DNA of 64,000 bases from Tricholoma matsutake (lineage: Eukaryota; Basidiomycota; Agaricomycetes; Agaricales; Tricholomataceae). The notes under the pieces are model-generated. The model did not search any database. It saw only the letters and a program-made list of their open reading frames with translations, and was not told the origin of the DNA. Below, piece after piece: positions 21,741-31,539 of this stretch (the stretch's first letter is position 1; every line of letters begins with the position of its first letter). The position numbers and the translations under genes are program-made. The stretch is from contig AP026548.1 of NCBI GenBank assembly GCA_026075535.2, positions 5,270,001 through 5,334,000 of the forward strand. The letters are read 5' to 3'.

Positions 21741-21939
21741 GGGGGTGCTATGGTGGTGGTTGGATCGTCCTATCATTTAGAATTAGACGTGTCATGAGTA
21801 ATCAACAAGGTCAGATGATCACTCACCTGACCAAAATCTGGGTACTGGCATACCTGCACATACCCGTAACACCATGGAAAAGGGTACGGTGTTGCCCAGG
21901 TATGGCAATCCCATACCCATACCTGTGCCGTGCCCTAGC

Positions 21940-22418
21940 TAAGGCAAGGCAGGGGTAGGGGTATACCCTTGTGTTTTTGGGCTAAGGGTATGAGGGGTAA
22001 GGGTAGGGGTTTGGAAGTTCATACCCTTGCATACCCCTGTACCCTTACTAAGGGTACAGGGGTATGCCAGGGGTATGCTGATGTAAGAATATCATTTGAT
22101 TTTTTCAGCTACAAAGACTCATATTCAAGAATTAAATTCAGATTTTGGGATTGTCCAACATGATAATGGCTTTCATATGTTAAGAGGTATTAATATGTGA
22201 TATTAATAGTAAATACAATAGTTATCAACACTTTTCAAATGAATTTTGCTCTAAATATGTTGATTTTGTGCCAAACCCTTGTACCCTTGACAAACCCTCT
22301 CATACCCTTGGCAACCCTTATATGTTTCCAGACCCTTACCCCTAAGGGTAGGGTGTTCAGGGGTAGGGGTAAGGGTATGAGATTTGACACCCAGGGGTAA
22401 CCTTGCCCTAAATCCAGT
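21940..22418 (-). mobile_element. hAT-type MITE inside gypsy A integrase region
   Basis: The minus-strand start TAGGGCAAGG is at 22410 and the other end, TAAGGCAAGG in plus reading, is at 21940. It is a near-identical sister of the MITE at 48260-48733. The target copy AATCCAGT (22411-22418) is present on one side only. On the other side the sequence runs after 2 bp into another TAGGGCACGGCACAGG-type end, so the distal gypsy A sequence has been lost or replaced. Confidence 0.8.
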
Positions 22419-22487
22419 TGATGTGTTTACTGTGTTCATAATGTTGAACTGGATGAGGGGTAAGGCATGGACCCAACCTTTCTGGTT

Positions 22488-23394
22488 TCACTCTACATGG
22501 TAGTGAATGCTTTGGTTCAGCGTTTTGTTGGTTTGTTTGCTCCAACCATTGGTCTGTGGGTGGTAAGCAGTGGACATTTTCAAATGCACACCTGTTAATG
22601 TATGCAGTGATTTCCAGAATTTAGACATGAAATGCTTGTCACGATCTGAAATGAGTTCCAGTGGCAGTCTGTTCTTGCAATACCACTTGGAGAAAAAAAT
22701 GCTTGCTAATTTTTGCACAGTGATATTTGTTCATGTGGGGATTATGTGAGCATCTGACCCTAGCCAGTCAGTCATCATCAAGATACAATTGAATCCTTTG
22801 TTCTCAGGGAGAGGTCCTACAAAGTCAAGGCAAACAGAGTCCCCTCATGCATCAGGCACTGGCAGTGGGTGTAGTGGGCCTTTGGGTTTGCTTGTCTGCC
22901 CCTTATTGTATTCGCAGTCTATGCATCCAGGAATGTATGCATTTTCACATGTTTGGCCAGTAGTATGACTCCCATATTGCATTATAAGACTTGTCACTTC
23001 CAAAGTGGCCCAATGTATCATGTGCCAATCAAAAGAGGTCCTCATGAAGAGTGCCATAGCAGGGAATGATGAGGTGATCCCCAATGTACCATAAGCCATT
23101 TAAGTAGTGGATTCCTGGCATGCTGCTGTCAGCAACCAACAGCTTGTAAAAGAAATCATCCTTGGCATATCCTTTGCATATATCATGAAGAAATGATTCA
23201 TCTGCAGACACGGTAAGAATTGTGTTGATTGTCGCTTGTTTTATCTGGAGCTCCCCATGTGGATCCACAACATCAACATCTTCTACCTGATCAGTGTTGG
23301 CAACATCAGGCATGCAGGATAGTGCAACAGCCACTGTGTTGTCTTCACCTCGAATGTATACAATAGTCATGTCAAACTGAGATAGGTATTCCAT
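22488..23394 (-). pseudogene. pol: gypsy A integrase remnants
   Basis: 23394-23029 encodes the end of RNase H and the linker: YLSQFDMTIVYIRGEDNTVA and HYLNGLWYIGDHLIIP. 23099-22845 holds a zinc-binding-like region ending IPGCIDCEYNKGQTSKPKGP. 22718-22488 encodes the core end: DRDKHFMSKFWKSLHTLTGV and STAYHPQTNGWSKQTNKTLNQ. The pieces lie in different frames with stops between, so no active integrase is possible. The plus-strand segments at 47278-48182 are almost identical. Confidence 0.8.
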
Positions 23395-24253
23395 CCAGCA
23401 TGCTTGTCAGCAAGACAAGTCTTTCTGAGTTTTGAAATTCTCCAGTGTGCAGTGGTCAGTGTACACCAGGATTTGTTAACCCAAGAGATCAGAGCACCAT
23501 TTCTTCAGAGCACATACAATGGCCAGCATTTCTTTCTCATGTACAGGGTAGTTCTTTTGTACATCTTTCAGTTGCATGGAGTCAAGAGCCACTGGGCATA
23601 CTGTTTCCCAAGTTTCTCCCCAGCTGAGGACTGCTCCTGTGTGCAAATCACTTGTGTTGCAAGTCACAAAAATTTTATTGGTGCCTGCATTTGTGTGGTC
23701 AATGACAGTGAGGCATTCCCAGCTCATGACCAACACTTTAATAGATTCAAAAGCAACCTGGTGTTCAGTGCTCCAATCAGGGAACTTCTTTTCAAATTCC
23801 TTTGCTGTCAAAGGTGTCAGGATTGCAGTGTGTTTCAGCATGCAGAATGCTGGTGAGGCAAATTCTGAGGAGGATGGCCGAATGCGGCCAGCCTTGAGGT
23901 GGTCATCCAGCAGTCTCTTCCAAGGTTCTTGGTATTTCTTGGGAGCTGCATATCCCTTGCCATTGTTGACCTTGGTGGGGTCTTTGAGTCGGATGCAGTG
24001 GAACATGTGGCTGGGAATATCTTTGGTGCTTATCAGGGAGATGAAGTGGGAAGCGGTCAGCAAATTTGAGTTTCATTTTTGCATCTCTCTCTTTGAGGAG
24101 TTCTTGAAATGCTAGGCCTTCAATGCGGTCTTGTGTGGCAGCGATGATGGGTCCGGGGAGAAGACATCCAGCAAGTGCTGGTGCTCCAGAGTTTTCCAGT
24201 GTGGGTGGTTTTGGAGTCTGAATTTTTTTGGTGTTGGTGGAGGTGTAACCCAT
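23395..24253 (-). pseudogene. pol: gypsy A RT/RNase H region with most of RT deleted
   Basis: The frame 24253-23903 covers the protease-RT linker. 24063-23476 reads YAAPKKYQEPWKRLLDDHLK and AGRIRPSSSEFASPAFCMLK, the start of RT. It then jumps directly to ILTPLTAKEFEKKFPDWSTE and the RNase H-like KKWCSDLLG, after VHEKEMLAIVCAL. The fingers and palm, including the catalytic YxDD box, are missing. The element is therefore non-autonomous. Confidence 0.82.
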
Positions 24254-24327
24254 TGTTTGCCCCAGGGCTGGGGTGTTCGAGAGGGTGGATTTAGGAGGTC
24301 AAAACCAGAGCATTTGTCAATGGTGGT

Positions 24328-24560
24328 TCACTCATGGGTATCAATCACAATCTGTTCTGATGAAAGAAATGGCATTCCTAATATAATGGGGAATGATAAT
24401 CCCTTATTTACTTTTATCTTGTGGACTCCTGATTTCCATATCCCCTGGTCTGATTGCAGCTCTAATTTGACATACTCCTCACAGTTGATTCTCTGCTGGG
24501 TCAACAATGACATGTTATTTTCCTTTTTTGGGAGAGGATAACATTGGAGGCTGAGATGCT
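24328..24560 (-). pseudogene. gypsy A protease segment
   Basis: The frame reads LSLQCYPLPKKENNMSLLTQ, INCEEYVKLELQSDQGIWKS, and FPIILGMPFLSSEQIVID. The ILGMPFL block is the conserved C-terminal part of gypsy proteases. The catalytic DSG side lies beyond the hAT-type insertion at 24561 and is decayed. Confidence 0.65.
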
Positions 24561-24754
24561 CAAGGCCTTTACACTCCCCCACCTTTCCTAGTGGACTCCG
24601 ACTGGAGTCCACTGGGACTGGTCACCAGCCAACTGCCTGCAAAGTTGCCAGTCCAGTCCCAGTCCAGTCCAACTGGACTCTGAGTGGAATCCACTCAAAC
24701 ACCGGATTTCACTCGGACTAGTCCAGTGGAGTCCAGTCAGATTCCGCTGAAAAA

Positions 24755-24845
24755 GTGGGTAAGAAAAGGAATTGAACCCAGATTCCTGTAGGTTGCTTAC
24801 ATAATTATAATATGCAATATAACCATTACACCACAGTACCTTGTG
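24755..24845 (-). repeat. tRNA-like Pol III box sequence (SINE-like)
   Basis: Minus strand: A-box-like TGGTGTAATGGTTA (24833-24820) and B-box GGGTTCAATTCC (24779-24768), with an A/B spacing within the normal range. No good cloverleaf. It lies just inside the left subterminal repeats of the hAT-type element. Confidence 0.5.
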
Positions 24846-24932
24846 TAAGGTATCATCTATTTGCATTAGGTACTGTGGTGCGGCTGTGTATGACAAAGCA
24901 TATAGCTGCATCATCAAATGTGCCAGCTCATC

Positions 24933-24981
24933 ACTCACCACCACCACCACCACCACCACCACCACCACCACCACCACCACC
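24933..24981 (+). repeat. CCA trinucleotide microsatellite
   Basis: About 15 consecutive CAC/CCA units. They generate homopolymeric frames that are not genes. Confidence 0.95.
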
Positions 24982-25099
24982 GTCGATGCCGCGTCCCTCC
25001 TCTCTGCTCTACCACCACCACCACTGCATGGACACCCACCACCACTGCTCCCACGCCCAATCTGCCATCACCACCACCCGCAAACAAGCCGACTGGGAG

Positions 25100-25470
25100 G
25101 GCCCTACGTAAGTTTTTTTTTCGTCTGCTTCTTGTTTTTATAAACTAACTAACCTGTTTCCTTAGCTTTCTAGGTAATAATCTACTGGTAATGACACCAC
25201 CACCCACAAATGAGCCAATGTGGGCCCACATAAGTTTTTTTCATTTGATTTTTGATTTTATAAACTAACTAACTCGTTTTTCTAGTTTTCTAGGTTATAA
25301 TCTACTAGTAATGACACCACCACCCACAAACGAGCCAACGTGGGCCCAAACGATGCAGATTGCATCATTTGGGCCCTACATAAGTTTTTTTCATTTGATT
25401 TTTGATTTTATAAACTAACTAACTCATTTTTTTAGTTTTCTAGGTTATAATCCACTAGTAACGACACCAC
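25100..25470 (+). repeat. three tandem intron-like units
   Basis: Three units of about 120-150 bp each contain a (GT/AT)AAGTTTTTTT start, ATAAACTAACTAAC and a TTTCTAGG end, then CACCACCCACAAA(C/T)GAGCCAA. Only the first keeps a GTAAGT donor. The other two have lost the donor G (CATAAGT) but keep the branch and acceptor. This looks like a tandemly copied intron plus exon piece. Confidence 0.75.
25342..25376 (+). repeat. H2 hairpin, 15-bp stem
   Basis: GGGCCCAAACGATGC pairs with GCATCATTTGGGCCC around AGATT; 14 Watson-Crick pairs and one G-T wobble. It is followed by TACATAAGTTTTT, the third intron-like unit. Confidence 0.8.
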
Positions 25471-25504
25471 CACCCACAAACGAGCCAACACACCCACCCC
25501 ATGC

Positions 25505-25524
25505 CTACGAGCCCCTGCTCGTAG
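25505..25524 (+). repeat. H1 hairpin, perfect 8-bp stem
   Basis: CTACGAGC-CCCT-GCTCGTAG, followed by GGTGGATCATGAGTG. Confidence 0.8.
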
Positions 25525-25822
25525 GGTGGATCATGAGTGTGTGCAGTCGACAATGACAATGATGATGCCGCCTACCAGCACCAGGACCCAGAACGACCCA
25601 GACCTGATGACACCCATGCCACCTCCTTCCCATCCAAACAGGATGTGAGGGTGTCGATAAAGGATAGGAGATGGCAGAGGGGTACCGAGAGACCTGTGGA
25701 GCAGGATACCCACCTGGTAAGCACCCACCTACCCCCTCCCTCGCATGCCACATTACTGACCCCTCCCCCCAACCCCTCCAAACTAGGAGACCCACAAAAC
25801 CAACAACACACCCACCCCATGC

Positions 25823-25842
25823 TGACGAGCACCTGCTCGTTG
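25823..25842 (+). repeat. H1 hairpin
   Basis: TGACGAGC-ACCT-GCTCGTTG pairs at all 8 positions with two wobbles, followed by GGTGGATGGTGGGT. Confidence 0.75.
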
Positions 25843-25895
25843 GGTGGATGGTGGGTACACCAGGGCTATGACCACCATGGCACCCATCCCCATGC

Positions 25896-25915
25896 CTACG
25901 AGCCTCTGCTCATAG
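25896..25915 (+). repeat. H1 hairpin
   Basis: CTACGAGC-CTCT-GCTCATAG pairs at 7 of 8 positions, followed by GGTGGATGATGGGTG. Confidence 0.7.
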
Positions 25916-26005
25916 GGTGGATGATGGGTGTGGCTTGCTACAGCAATGGACGCGTGCGAGGAGGGGTGGGCGATGACACCCACCCCAGACTGCATCCCCC
26001 AACCC

Positions 26006-26199
26006 CCCCTCCCCATGCAAAATGCAGGGGAGGGGTCTTTATTATTTTTAATTTATCTCTGCCCTCCCCCTCACACTGAATGCGAGGGGTTTAGTTTTTT
26101 ATGTACATAGTCATAATCCCCCCCCTCTCGCATCTTGTGAGAGGGGTTTTTTTTGTTTATTATTATATTATACCCACTCCCTCGTGTCCTACATGAGGG
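26006..26199 (+). repeat. four successive H3 hairpins with T-rich tails
   Basis: The hairpins are 26006-26035 (CCCCTCCCC(A)TGCA with TGCAGGGGAGGGG), 26067-26089 (CCCCTCACA with TGCGAGGGG), 26122-26146 (CCCCTCTCGCA with TTGTGAGAGGGG, followed by eight T) and 26179-26199 (CCCTCGTGT-CCT-ACATGAGGG). T- or AT-rich DNA follows each one. Confidence 0.7.
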
Positions 26200-26305
26200 A
26201 TGTGGTTAATTAAAATTTTTTGATCTTAATTGTTTGAAAAATGCCTCCTCGAAGAATATGAAAAGTTGAGTCATAAATAAACCTTATATTGATTTCTAAT
26301 AAATC

Positions 26306-26395
26306 TCCTGTGGCTCAAGTGGTTGAGCACACTTGTTTGGTTTGTCATGTGATTCCTTATGGTGAGGTCTTGAGTTCAATTCCTGCAGTACACAA
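26306..26395 (+). repeat. tRNA-like Pol III box sequence (SINE-like)
   Basis: A-box TGGCTCAAGTGGTTG (26311-26325) contains a pairing D-arm GCTC..GAGC. B-box GAGTTCAATTCC lies at 26372-26383. No convincing acceptor or anticodon stem. It lies near the right end of the hAT-type element. Confidence 0.5.
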
Positions 26396-26614
26396 ATTTA
26401 TTTTGTGGGTACTTTATGAAATTCACCAAGTCCAAAGTCCTTTGAGCTCGTATCTAATTGACTTATCATTTGGTTGAAATGCATTCCACTTGGACTCCAG
26501 TGGGGGATTGAACTCTACATGACTTAGTGTAGTTCAATTGACTCCACTCGGACTCCAGTCAGTCTGGTCGGAGTCCACTAGGACAGGTGGGGGACTGTAA
26601 AGTACTGAGATGCT

Positions 26615-27180
26615 TGCAGAGTTCAAGGCTAATCACTGTGCAGGGACAACCAATGTCCATCAGTGGATAGATTTTAATGGGGAATTTGGTGATGAGGGGG
26701 CCAGTGGCATAGAGGGTAGGGAATAGGTGTGATACAGTAAAGGGGACATCAGCAGGGGGAGGGATGTATGAGTCAGTTTCATTGTCCTCAACTGCTGCTT
26801 TTGTTGCTGCTGTGGCGCCGTGAGTGTGACGTATGTCTCAGCATTGGGCCAGGTGTTGTCTGCTTTCATGGGACAGTCAGGGTTCTTGTGGCCAGCATAC
26901 AATTTCTGGCATTGTGTGCAGCTGGCATGTTTTTTGAGGATTGCCCATTCTTCAAGTGTGAGGGCAGGGAGGCACTTCTTCTCAACCTGTTTTGTTTTGC
27001 TGGGGCTGGCGGTGGGAGAGTTTCTCTTCACCAGCAGGTCAGTGAGTTGAGAAAATAGGTCTTTCTTCTTGCCGCAGTGTATGGCACGTGCAGCAGTGGA
27101 GGTGTCAATGAGTTTTTGGGTGTGTGCATCTTCTGCATGCATGCAGTCATTGCGTTCCTTTACCTCGAGGGCCCAGGGGG
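26615..27180 (-). pseudogene. gag: gypsy A gag, C-terminal part
   Basis: Continues the gag frame interrupted at 33102: WALEVKERNDCMHAEDAHTQ, then KKDLFSQLTDLLVKRNSP, and a zinc-knuckle-like CTQCQKLYAGHKNPDC (Cx2C..H..C) near 26880-26930. GGGGG at 27176-27180 is the gypsy C target duplication. Confidence 0.8.
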
Positions 27181-27606
27181 TATAAGGGCAACCTCAGCCT
27201 CTAGCAAAGGGAAATCTGAAGTTAAAATTATACTACATAGTACAGGGATTGGGGATGCACCTAGCAAAGGGAAATCCAAAGAGAAAACTCTAAGGATCCC
27301 TTTGCCAATGCCCAGTATATGTGAAGACGACAAAAATCAAATAATAACCTAAAAATAGAAAAGGCGGAGATAGGCAGATCAAGGCCGCCAAATGACATCA
27401 TACCAAGGGGTAGATGTCGGAAGGGGTGCTCTGCCTCTAAATATAAAACTGTCAACATGCACAAACATGATAGAAAGGGAAAATTAGTAATAAAATCCGG
27501 AAAAATCATAGAAAATGAAGAATAGAAGGAAATGAAGTGAGGAAAAATATAGAACAAATGTAAAAAATAAGAGAAACACACAGGGCACCCCCCTAGTCCC
27601 CTTACA
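27181..27606 (-). repeat. 3' LTR of gypsy C
   Basis: On the minus strand it starts TGTAAGGGGACTAGG at 27606, immediately after the polypurine tract (27607-27620, GAGAGGGGGTGA in minus reading), and ends GCCCTTATA at 27181. Confidence 0.92.
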
Positions 27607-27699
27607 TCACCCCCTCTCTAAGATGCATCGCCCTGATGCATTCGAAATCACATACGACCAAAGTCCATGACTTGAATGCGACGCAGTGCAGCAGTGTGC

Positions 27700-29331
27700 T
27701 GTCGGTGGAATTCCTTGACTAACTGAGGGGCATTCACGTCAGACTCTTCAACCAATGAGTTCTTCTCATACCCATAACCCTTCCAATGCACCAAATACTG
27801 GAGTTTTCCTCAATGCAACCAGCTGTCCAAGATTGACTTGACTTCGTATTGGGGTTCTCCCTTGATCACTGTAGGCAGTGGTGGTGGATGTGAATGGTGT
27901 CCCAGGAATGGATCTGGGGGAGCTGGAAGGAGTTTGACAACATGGAAGACTGGGTGGAGTCTGGACATGGAGGCTGGGAGGCATAGATGATAGGCATGCA
28001 TTCCAACACACTTGACAATGGGGAAAGGTCCCAGGAAGCGATGAGTGAGTCTCTTGGATGGACACATAGTGGAGATGTCACTGGAGTCAAGATAAACTTG
28101 ATCACCAACCTTGTACTGAGGGGTCGGAGAATGGCATTGGTTGTAAAAGCATGCCATGTTGTCCTTCGCCTTTGCCTCCTCCAAGCTATCCCACATGCAT
28201 TCTGTGAACTCATTCACTGTCTCAATGTGTGAGGGAGTTTGGCGAGGTTCAAATCCCATGCATGGATGTTGTCCAGTGTCTAAGAGGAAAGGGGTCTGTT
28301 GAGTGGAAGCATGGACATGGTTGTTGTATCTGAACTTGGCCAAGGGGAGAAGATCATCCCAATTGTCAGAGTTTGATTCCCAGGAGTCGGTACAGCTCAC
28401 GAGTGAACTCTGCCATGAACTGAGGGCCACGATCAGAGATGAAAGCACCAGGAAGTCCATGTAATTTCCACACATGGTGGAGGTAGACTTGGGTGGCACC
28501 CAGGGCACTGACAGTGGTGTGAGTGGGAATGAAGTGAGCACATTTTCCCACTGAATCAACTGTGCACATCACCACATCAAACCCATTCAACTCTGGCAAC
28601 TCCACCACAAAGTTGATGCTGACAACATCCCAATGACTCTCTGGAACAGGAAGAGGGTGTAGCTTGCCAATGGGTTTGCGACGAGGAACCTTGGTGCGTA
28701 AGCAAAGGTCACAAGTGTGACAATACTGACCAATGAGCCATGACATTTGTGGCCACCAATAATTCCATGAGGTGAGCTCCAAGGTCTTCCAGTGTCCAGG
28801 ATGACCAGCAATCTGTGAGTCATGGTGTTGGGATATGATGTGCTGGCAAAGGTCTGGGTCATTGTGGACGTAGATGTGATCCCTGAAATACAACAAGTCC
28901 TCTTTTTCAGCCCACTCTGCTGCATGCAAGGGAAGGGTGGATCCCTTCCTCAGTTCTTTAACAGCTTGGGCAACAACATCCTCATGTAAACTGCTATGGT
29001 TTGCACAACAAATGTCACGTAGGATGTCCCACTCCTTGCCCTGGGGTGCGATGCTTTCCAGTGCCTGAATGGTGAACAGGTCTGGCTGCAACAACACAAT
29101 GTTTTGGTTGTCATCGCTGCCATCCCCATGGTCTGCACATTGGGAGAGAGCATCGGTCTCCCCATGCTGCGACCCGGATGGTGGTGCAAGGAGAAGTCGA
29201 ATCTGGATAGATACAGGGACCAACGAGCTTGACAATGGTTCAATTTCTTGGTCATCATAAAGTACTCGAGATTCTTGTGATCCATCCAAATTTCCACCTT
29301 GTGCTGGGCACCCTTGAGGAAGTGTCGCCAC
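27700..29331 (-). pseudogene. pol: gypsy C integrase with C-terminal chromodomain
   Basis: The zinc domain has HHDSQIAGHPGHWKTLELTS and CHTCDLCLRTKVPRRK (HHCC pattern). The core reads SHWDVVSINFVVELPELNGF, AHFIPTHTTVSAL and FISDRGPQFMAEFTREL. The frame then shifts near 28366, and the rest continues in 28559-27810: LLPLAKFRYNNHVHASTQQT, YKVGDQVYLDSSD, and FHVVKLLPA. A chromodomain follows (EPQYEVKSILDSWLH, stop, GKLQYLVHWKGYGYEKNS) at about 27865-27740. The first Asp of the catalytic triad appears changed (usual SMDF reads SINF). The enzyme is therefore doubly inactive. Confidence 0.85.
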
Positions 29332-29768
29332 TCCTCAAGTGCATGCATTATTGCCAACATCTCCTTGTCATGGATCTTGTAATTTTGCTCTACAGCACTA
29401 AGGCTTTTGGAGTAGAATGCAACAGGATGCCACTTCTGGTCCTCTGGAGACTGCTGAGACAACATGGCGCTCGTCATAAAGTCAGAACTGTCAGCTTCTA
29501 CACAAAGAGGACGCTAATCGTCAGCAAAGGTAAGGATGGGAGCAGAAGTGACCATCCCCTTAAGCCTTTCAAATGCCTCCTGTTGTGCATTATCCCACCT
29601 CCATGCCTCCTTTCCTGTCAAGTCAAACAGTGGTCGTGCATGATGTGAGAAATCCTTGATAAAATGCTGATAGATATTGATGAAGCCCAGGAAAGACTGC
29701 ACCTCTTCCTTGTTCGTGGGTGTCAGCCAAGCCATGACCCCGTTCACCTTGATAGGATCCATCTCCAC
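28950..29768 (-). pseudogene. pol: gypsy C RNase H region
   Basis: 29768-29514 reads FLGFINIYQHFIKDFSHHAR and WDNAQQEAFERLKGMVTSAP. After a stop, 29477-28950 reads SQQSPEDQKWHPVAFYSKSL, NYKIHDKEMLAIMHALEEW, and KNLEYFMMTKKLNHCQARW. This is the connection plus RNase H domain of a gypsy pol. Confidence 0.82.
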
Positions 29769-29819
29769 CTGACCCTCTGAGATAATCAGGCTGAGGTACT
29801 CAATCTTGGTCTTCTCAAA

Positions 29820-31411
29820 CTTGCACTTGTCCTGACAAAGGTAGAGTTTGTACCGTCAAAGCCGTTCTAGGATGAGGCACATGATGCGATGGTGCTCTTC
29901 AACCATGCGAGTGAAGATGAGGATGTCGTCGAGATAGATGCAGACAATGCCTTCAAGGATGAGGTCGTGGAAAATGTCGTTCATCATGGTCTGAAAGGTG
30001 GCAGGACTATTAGTAAGGCCAAAGAACATGACAAGCAGTTCAAAAGACCATGGTTGGTACGAAAGGCTGCCTTCCACTCATCTCCCTCCTTTATCCTCAC
30101 ATTATTGTAGCCCCAATGGATGTCGAGCTTGGTGAAATATCAGGCACCATGGAGCTGGTTCACGAGTTCAGAGATGAGAGGTAATGGGTAGTGATTTTTG
30201 ACCGTGATGTTGTTGAGCCTTCTGTAGTCTTGAACCAGTCAAAGTGAGCCATCCTTCTTCTTGACAAAGAAAAAGGGAGAGGCCATGGGTGACTTCGATG
30301 GTCGAATACATCCAGAGGCCAGGTGCTTGTCAATGAACTGGTCAAGCTGTTGTTGTTCTTTAGGAGAGAGAGGATAGACCTTGCAGGATGAAGGTGCACC
30401 AGGGGTGAGTTTGATCACATGATCCCATGGCTTGCGCGCAGGGAGAGAGTCGAATGATTCCTTGGAGAACACGTCTCCAAACTCATGGAGATGAGGGAGC
30501 AAGGAATTAGTAGAGGATTTAGCAGCATTGTTTTTGTGGAAGGCCTCAGCGAGGTGTTGGGATATGTTCAATGTAGCACACACCTTGTGTGATGGATGAA
30601 TTGCAGTGTAGAAGATCTGATCACCTTCCTCCACTTCTTCTGGCTCCTCCTCATCATCATCCGAGTCTGGCATTAGATCAGGAACCCCTTCCAACTCCAC
30701 TTCAGGTATAGGCAAGGGTCCAGCATGACACTTCTGAGTACATCGTATCGTGGCCTTCTGTCCATGATGTTCTTGCCTGGCTTCTGTGAGACAAGTATGA
30801 CAGCGGGATGGACATCGGCTCATGGTAACCTCCCCGGTATGCCAGTTGACCTCTGGGTTATGGTCTCAAAGCCACGGATAGCCCAAAATCACCTTTTGCT
30901 TTCCTAATTGAGTGACAGCAAAAAGGGCATGCTCACTATGATCCTTGTAATGGAGGACCAGGTCTACAACCTCTCGGATGGCACCAGCTTCATTTGGGGA
31001 CCCATCCACATTATACACAGGTATTGGACACAAGAATGAGCGAGTATTTCGGCAATGTTGTTGTGCAAGATGGGCATCGATGAAGAGACCAGTCGCACCA
31101 GAGTCCAGGAGTGCAGAGACACCAAGTATCTGTCCAGTGTCAGTCGTCTGCAGTTCAATTGCTAGGTTCAAGGAATGTGTAGAGGGAGTGGATGCAACAA
31201 TATATTTGCATGGTAGTTTATGCTCCCATGATTTAATTTTGGAGTGTGGAGCAGAGGGAGAGATGGGAAGAGCAGGTATGTCTTCAGCCAACTTTGAAGG
31301 GTCAGAGAGGGGAACAGTCACAGAAATGGATTCATTCTCTGGGGATTCAACTGACAAGACTTCAAAGTGGTTATGGACAGGCAGTGAGGGTGTACGATTC
31401 ACTCGCTGCAA
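29820..31411 (-). pseudogene. pol: gypsy C protease and reverse transcriptase
   Basis: The protease block LLDSGATGLFIDAHLAQQH lies at about 31110, with KVILGYPWL closing the domain near 30870. The RT frame 30823-30239 has an acidic linker, then HEFGDVFSKESFDSLPARKP, IDKHLASGCIRPSKSPMASP and FFFVKKKDGSL. A TGA follows where Arg or Trp is expected, then [24 protein letters not shown] reading. 30077-29856 has [20 protein letters not shown] and YLDDILIF, with the catalytic YLDD intact. Stops include positions that look like C-to-T transitions. Confidence 0.85.
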
Positions 31412-31539
31412 ATAGAAAAATCCTGCTCCTCTACAACTTCTGACTTGATCTCCTCTGCAACCTGATCCTTCGCTTCCTTGACATCTACAAGCGCCAACAA
31501 GGCTTGGAGGAGTTCATCTCACCCCTCAGGGGTGAGCAT

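Larger units (their letters stand above)
24551..26614. mobile_element. non-autonomous hAT-type element, about 2.0 kb, in gypsy A
   Basis: CTGAGATGCT flanks the insert at 24551-24560 and 26605-26614, so an 8-10 bp target duplication can be drawn. The ends share CTTTACA(C/G)TCCCCCACCT and TCCTAGTGGACTCCGAC as inverted repeats, offset by a few bases at the extreme termini. Subterminal regions are filled with GGACTCC/GGAGTCC repeats. The interior lacks a transposase. It carries tRNA-like sequences near both ends, a CCA microsatellite, three intron-like tandem units, one H2, three H1 and four H3 hairpins. Removing it reconnects the gypsy A gag-protease region. Confidence 0.85.

Noticed and set aside
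18009..22420. TACCCT/AGGGTA runs as interstitial telomere repeats
   Set aside because: The units are irregular (TACCCTTACCCC) and bounded by inverted ends with 8-bp duplications, so they belong to hAT MITEs. The usual fungal telomere unit TTAGGG is not repeated in tandem.
24588..24980. Poly-Val frame on the minus strand and poly-Pro, poly-Thr and poly-His frames on the plus strand
   Set aside because: They are readings of the CCA microsatellite.
6314..25470. Possible CRISPR-like spaced repeats
   Set aside because: Repeat spacing and length are irregular, repeats diverge, and the genome is clearly eukaryotic.
25505..25524. H1 as a conserved peptide motif (E-x-L-L-x-G-W)
   Set aside because: The central residues recur in translation, but frames around the copies are not conserved and the flanking codons vary in paired fashion, so a nucleic-acid structure explains the data better. 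Not fully excluded.
20803..26395. Functional tRNA genes
   Set aside because: A and B boxes are present, but acceptor and anticodon stems do not form properly.
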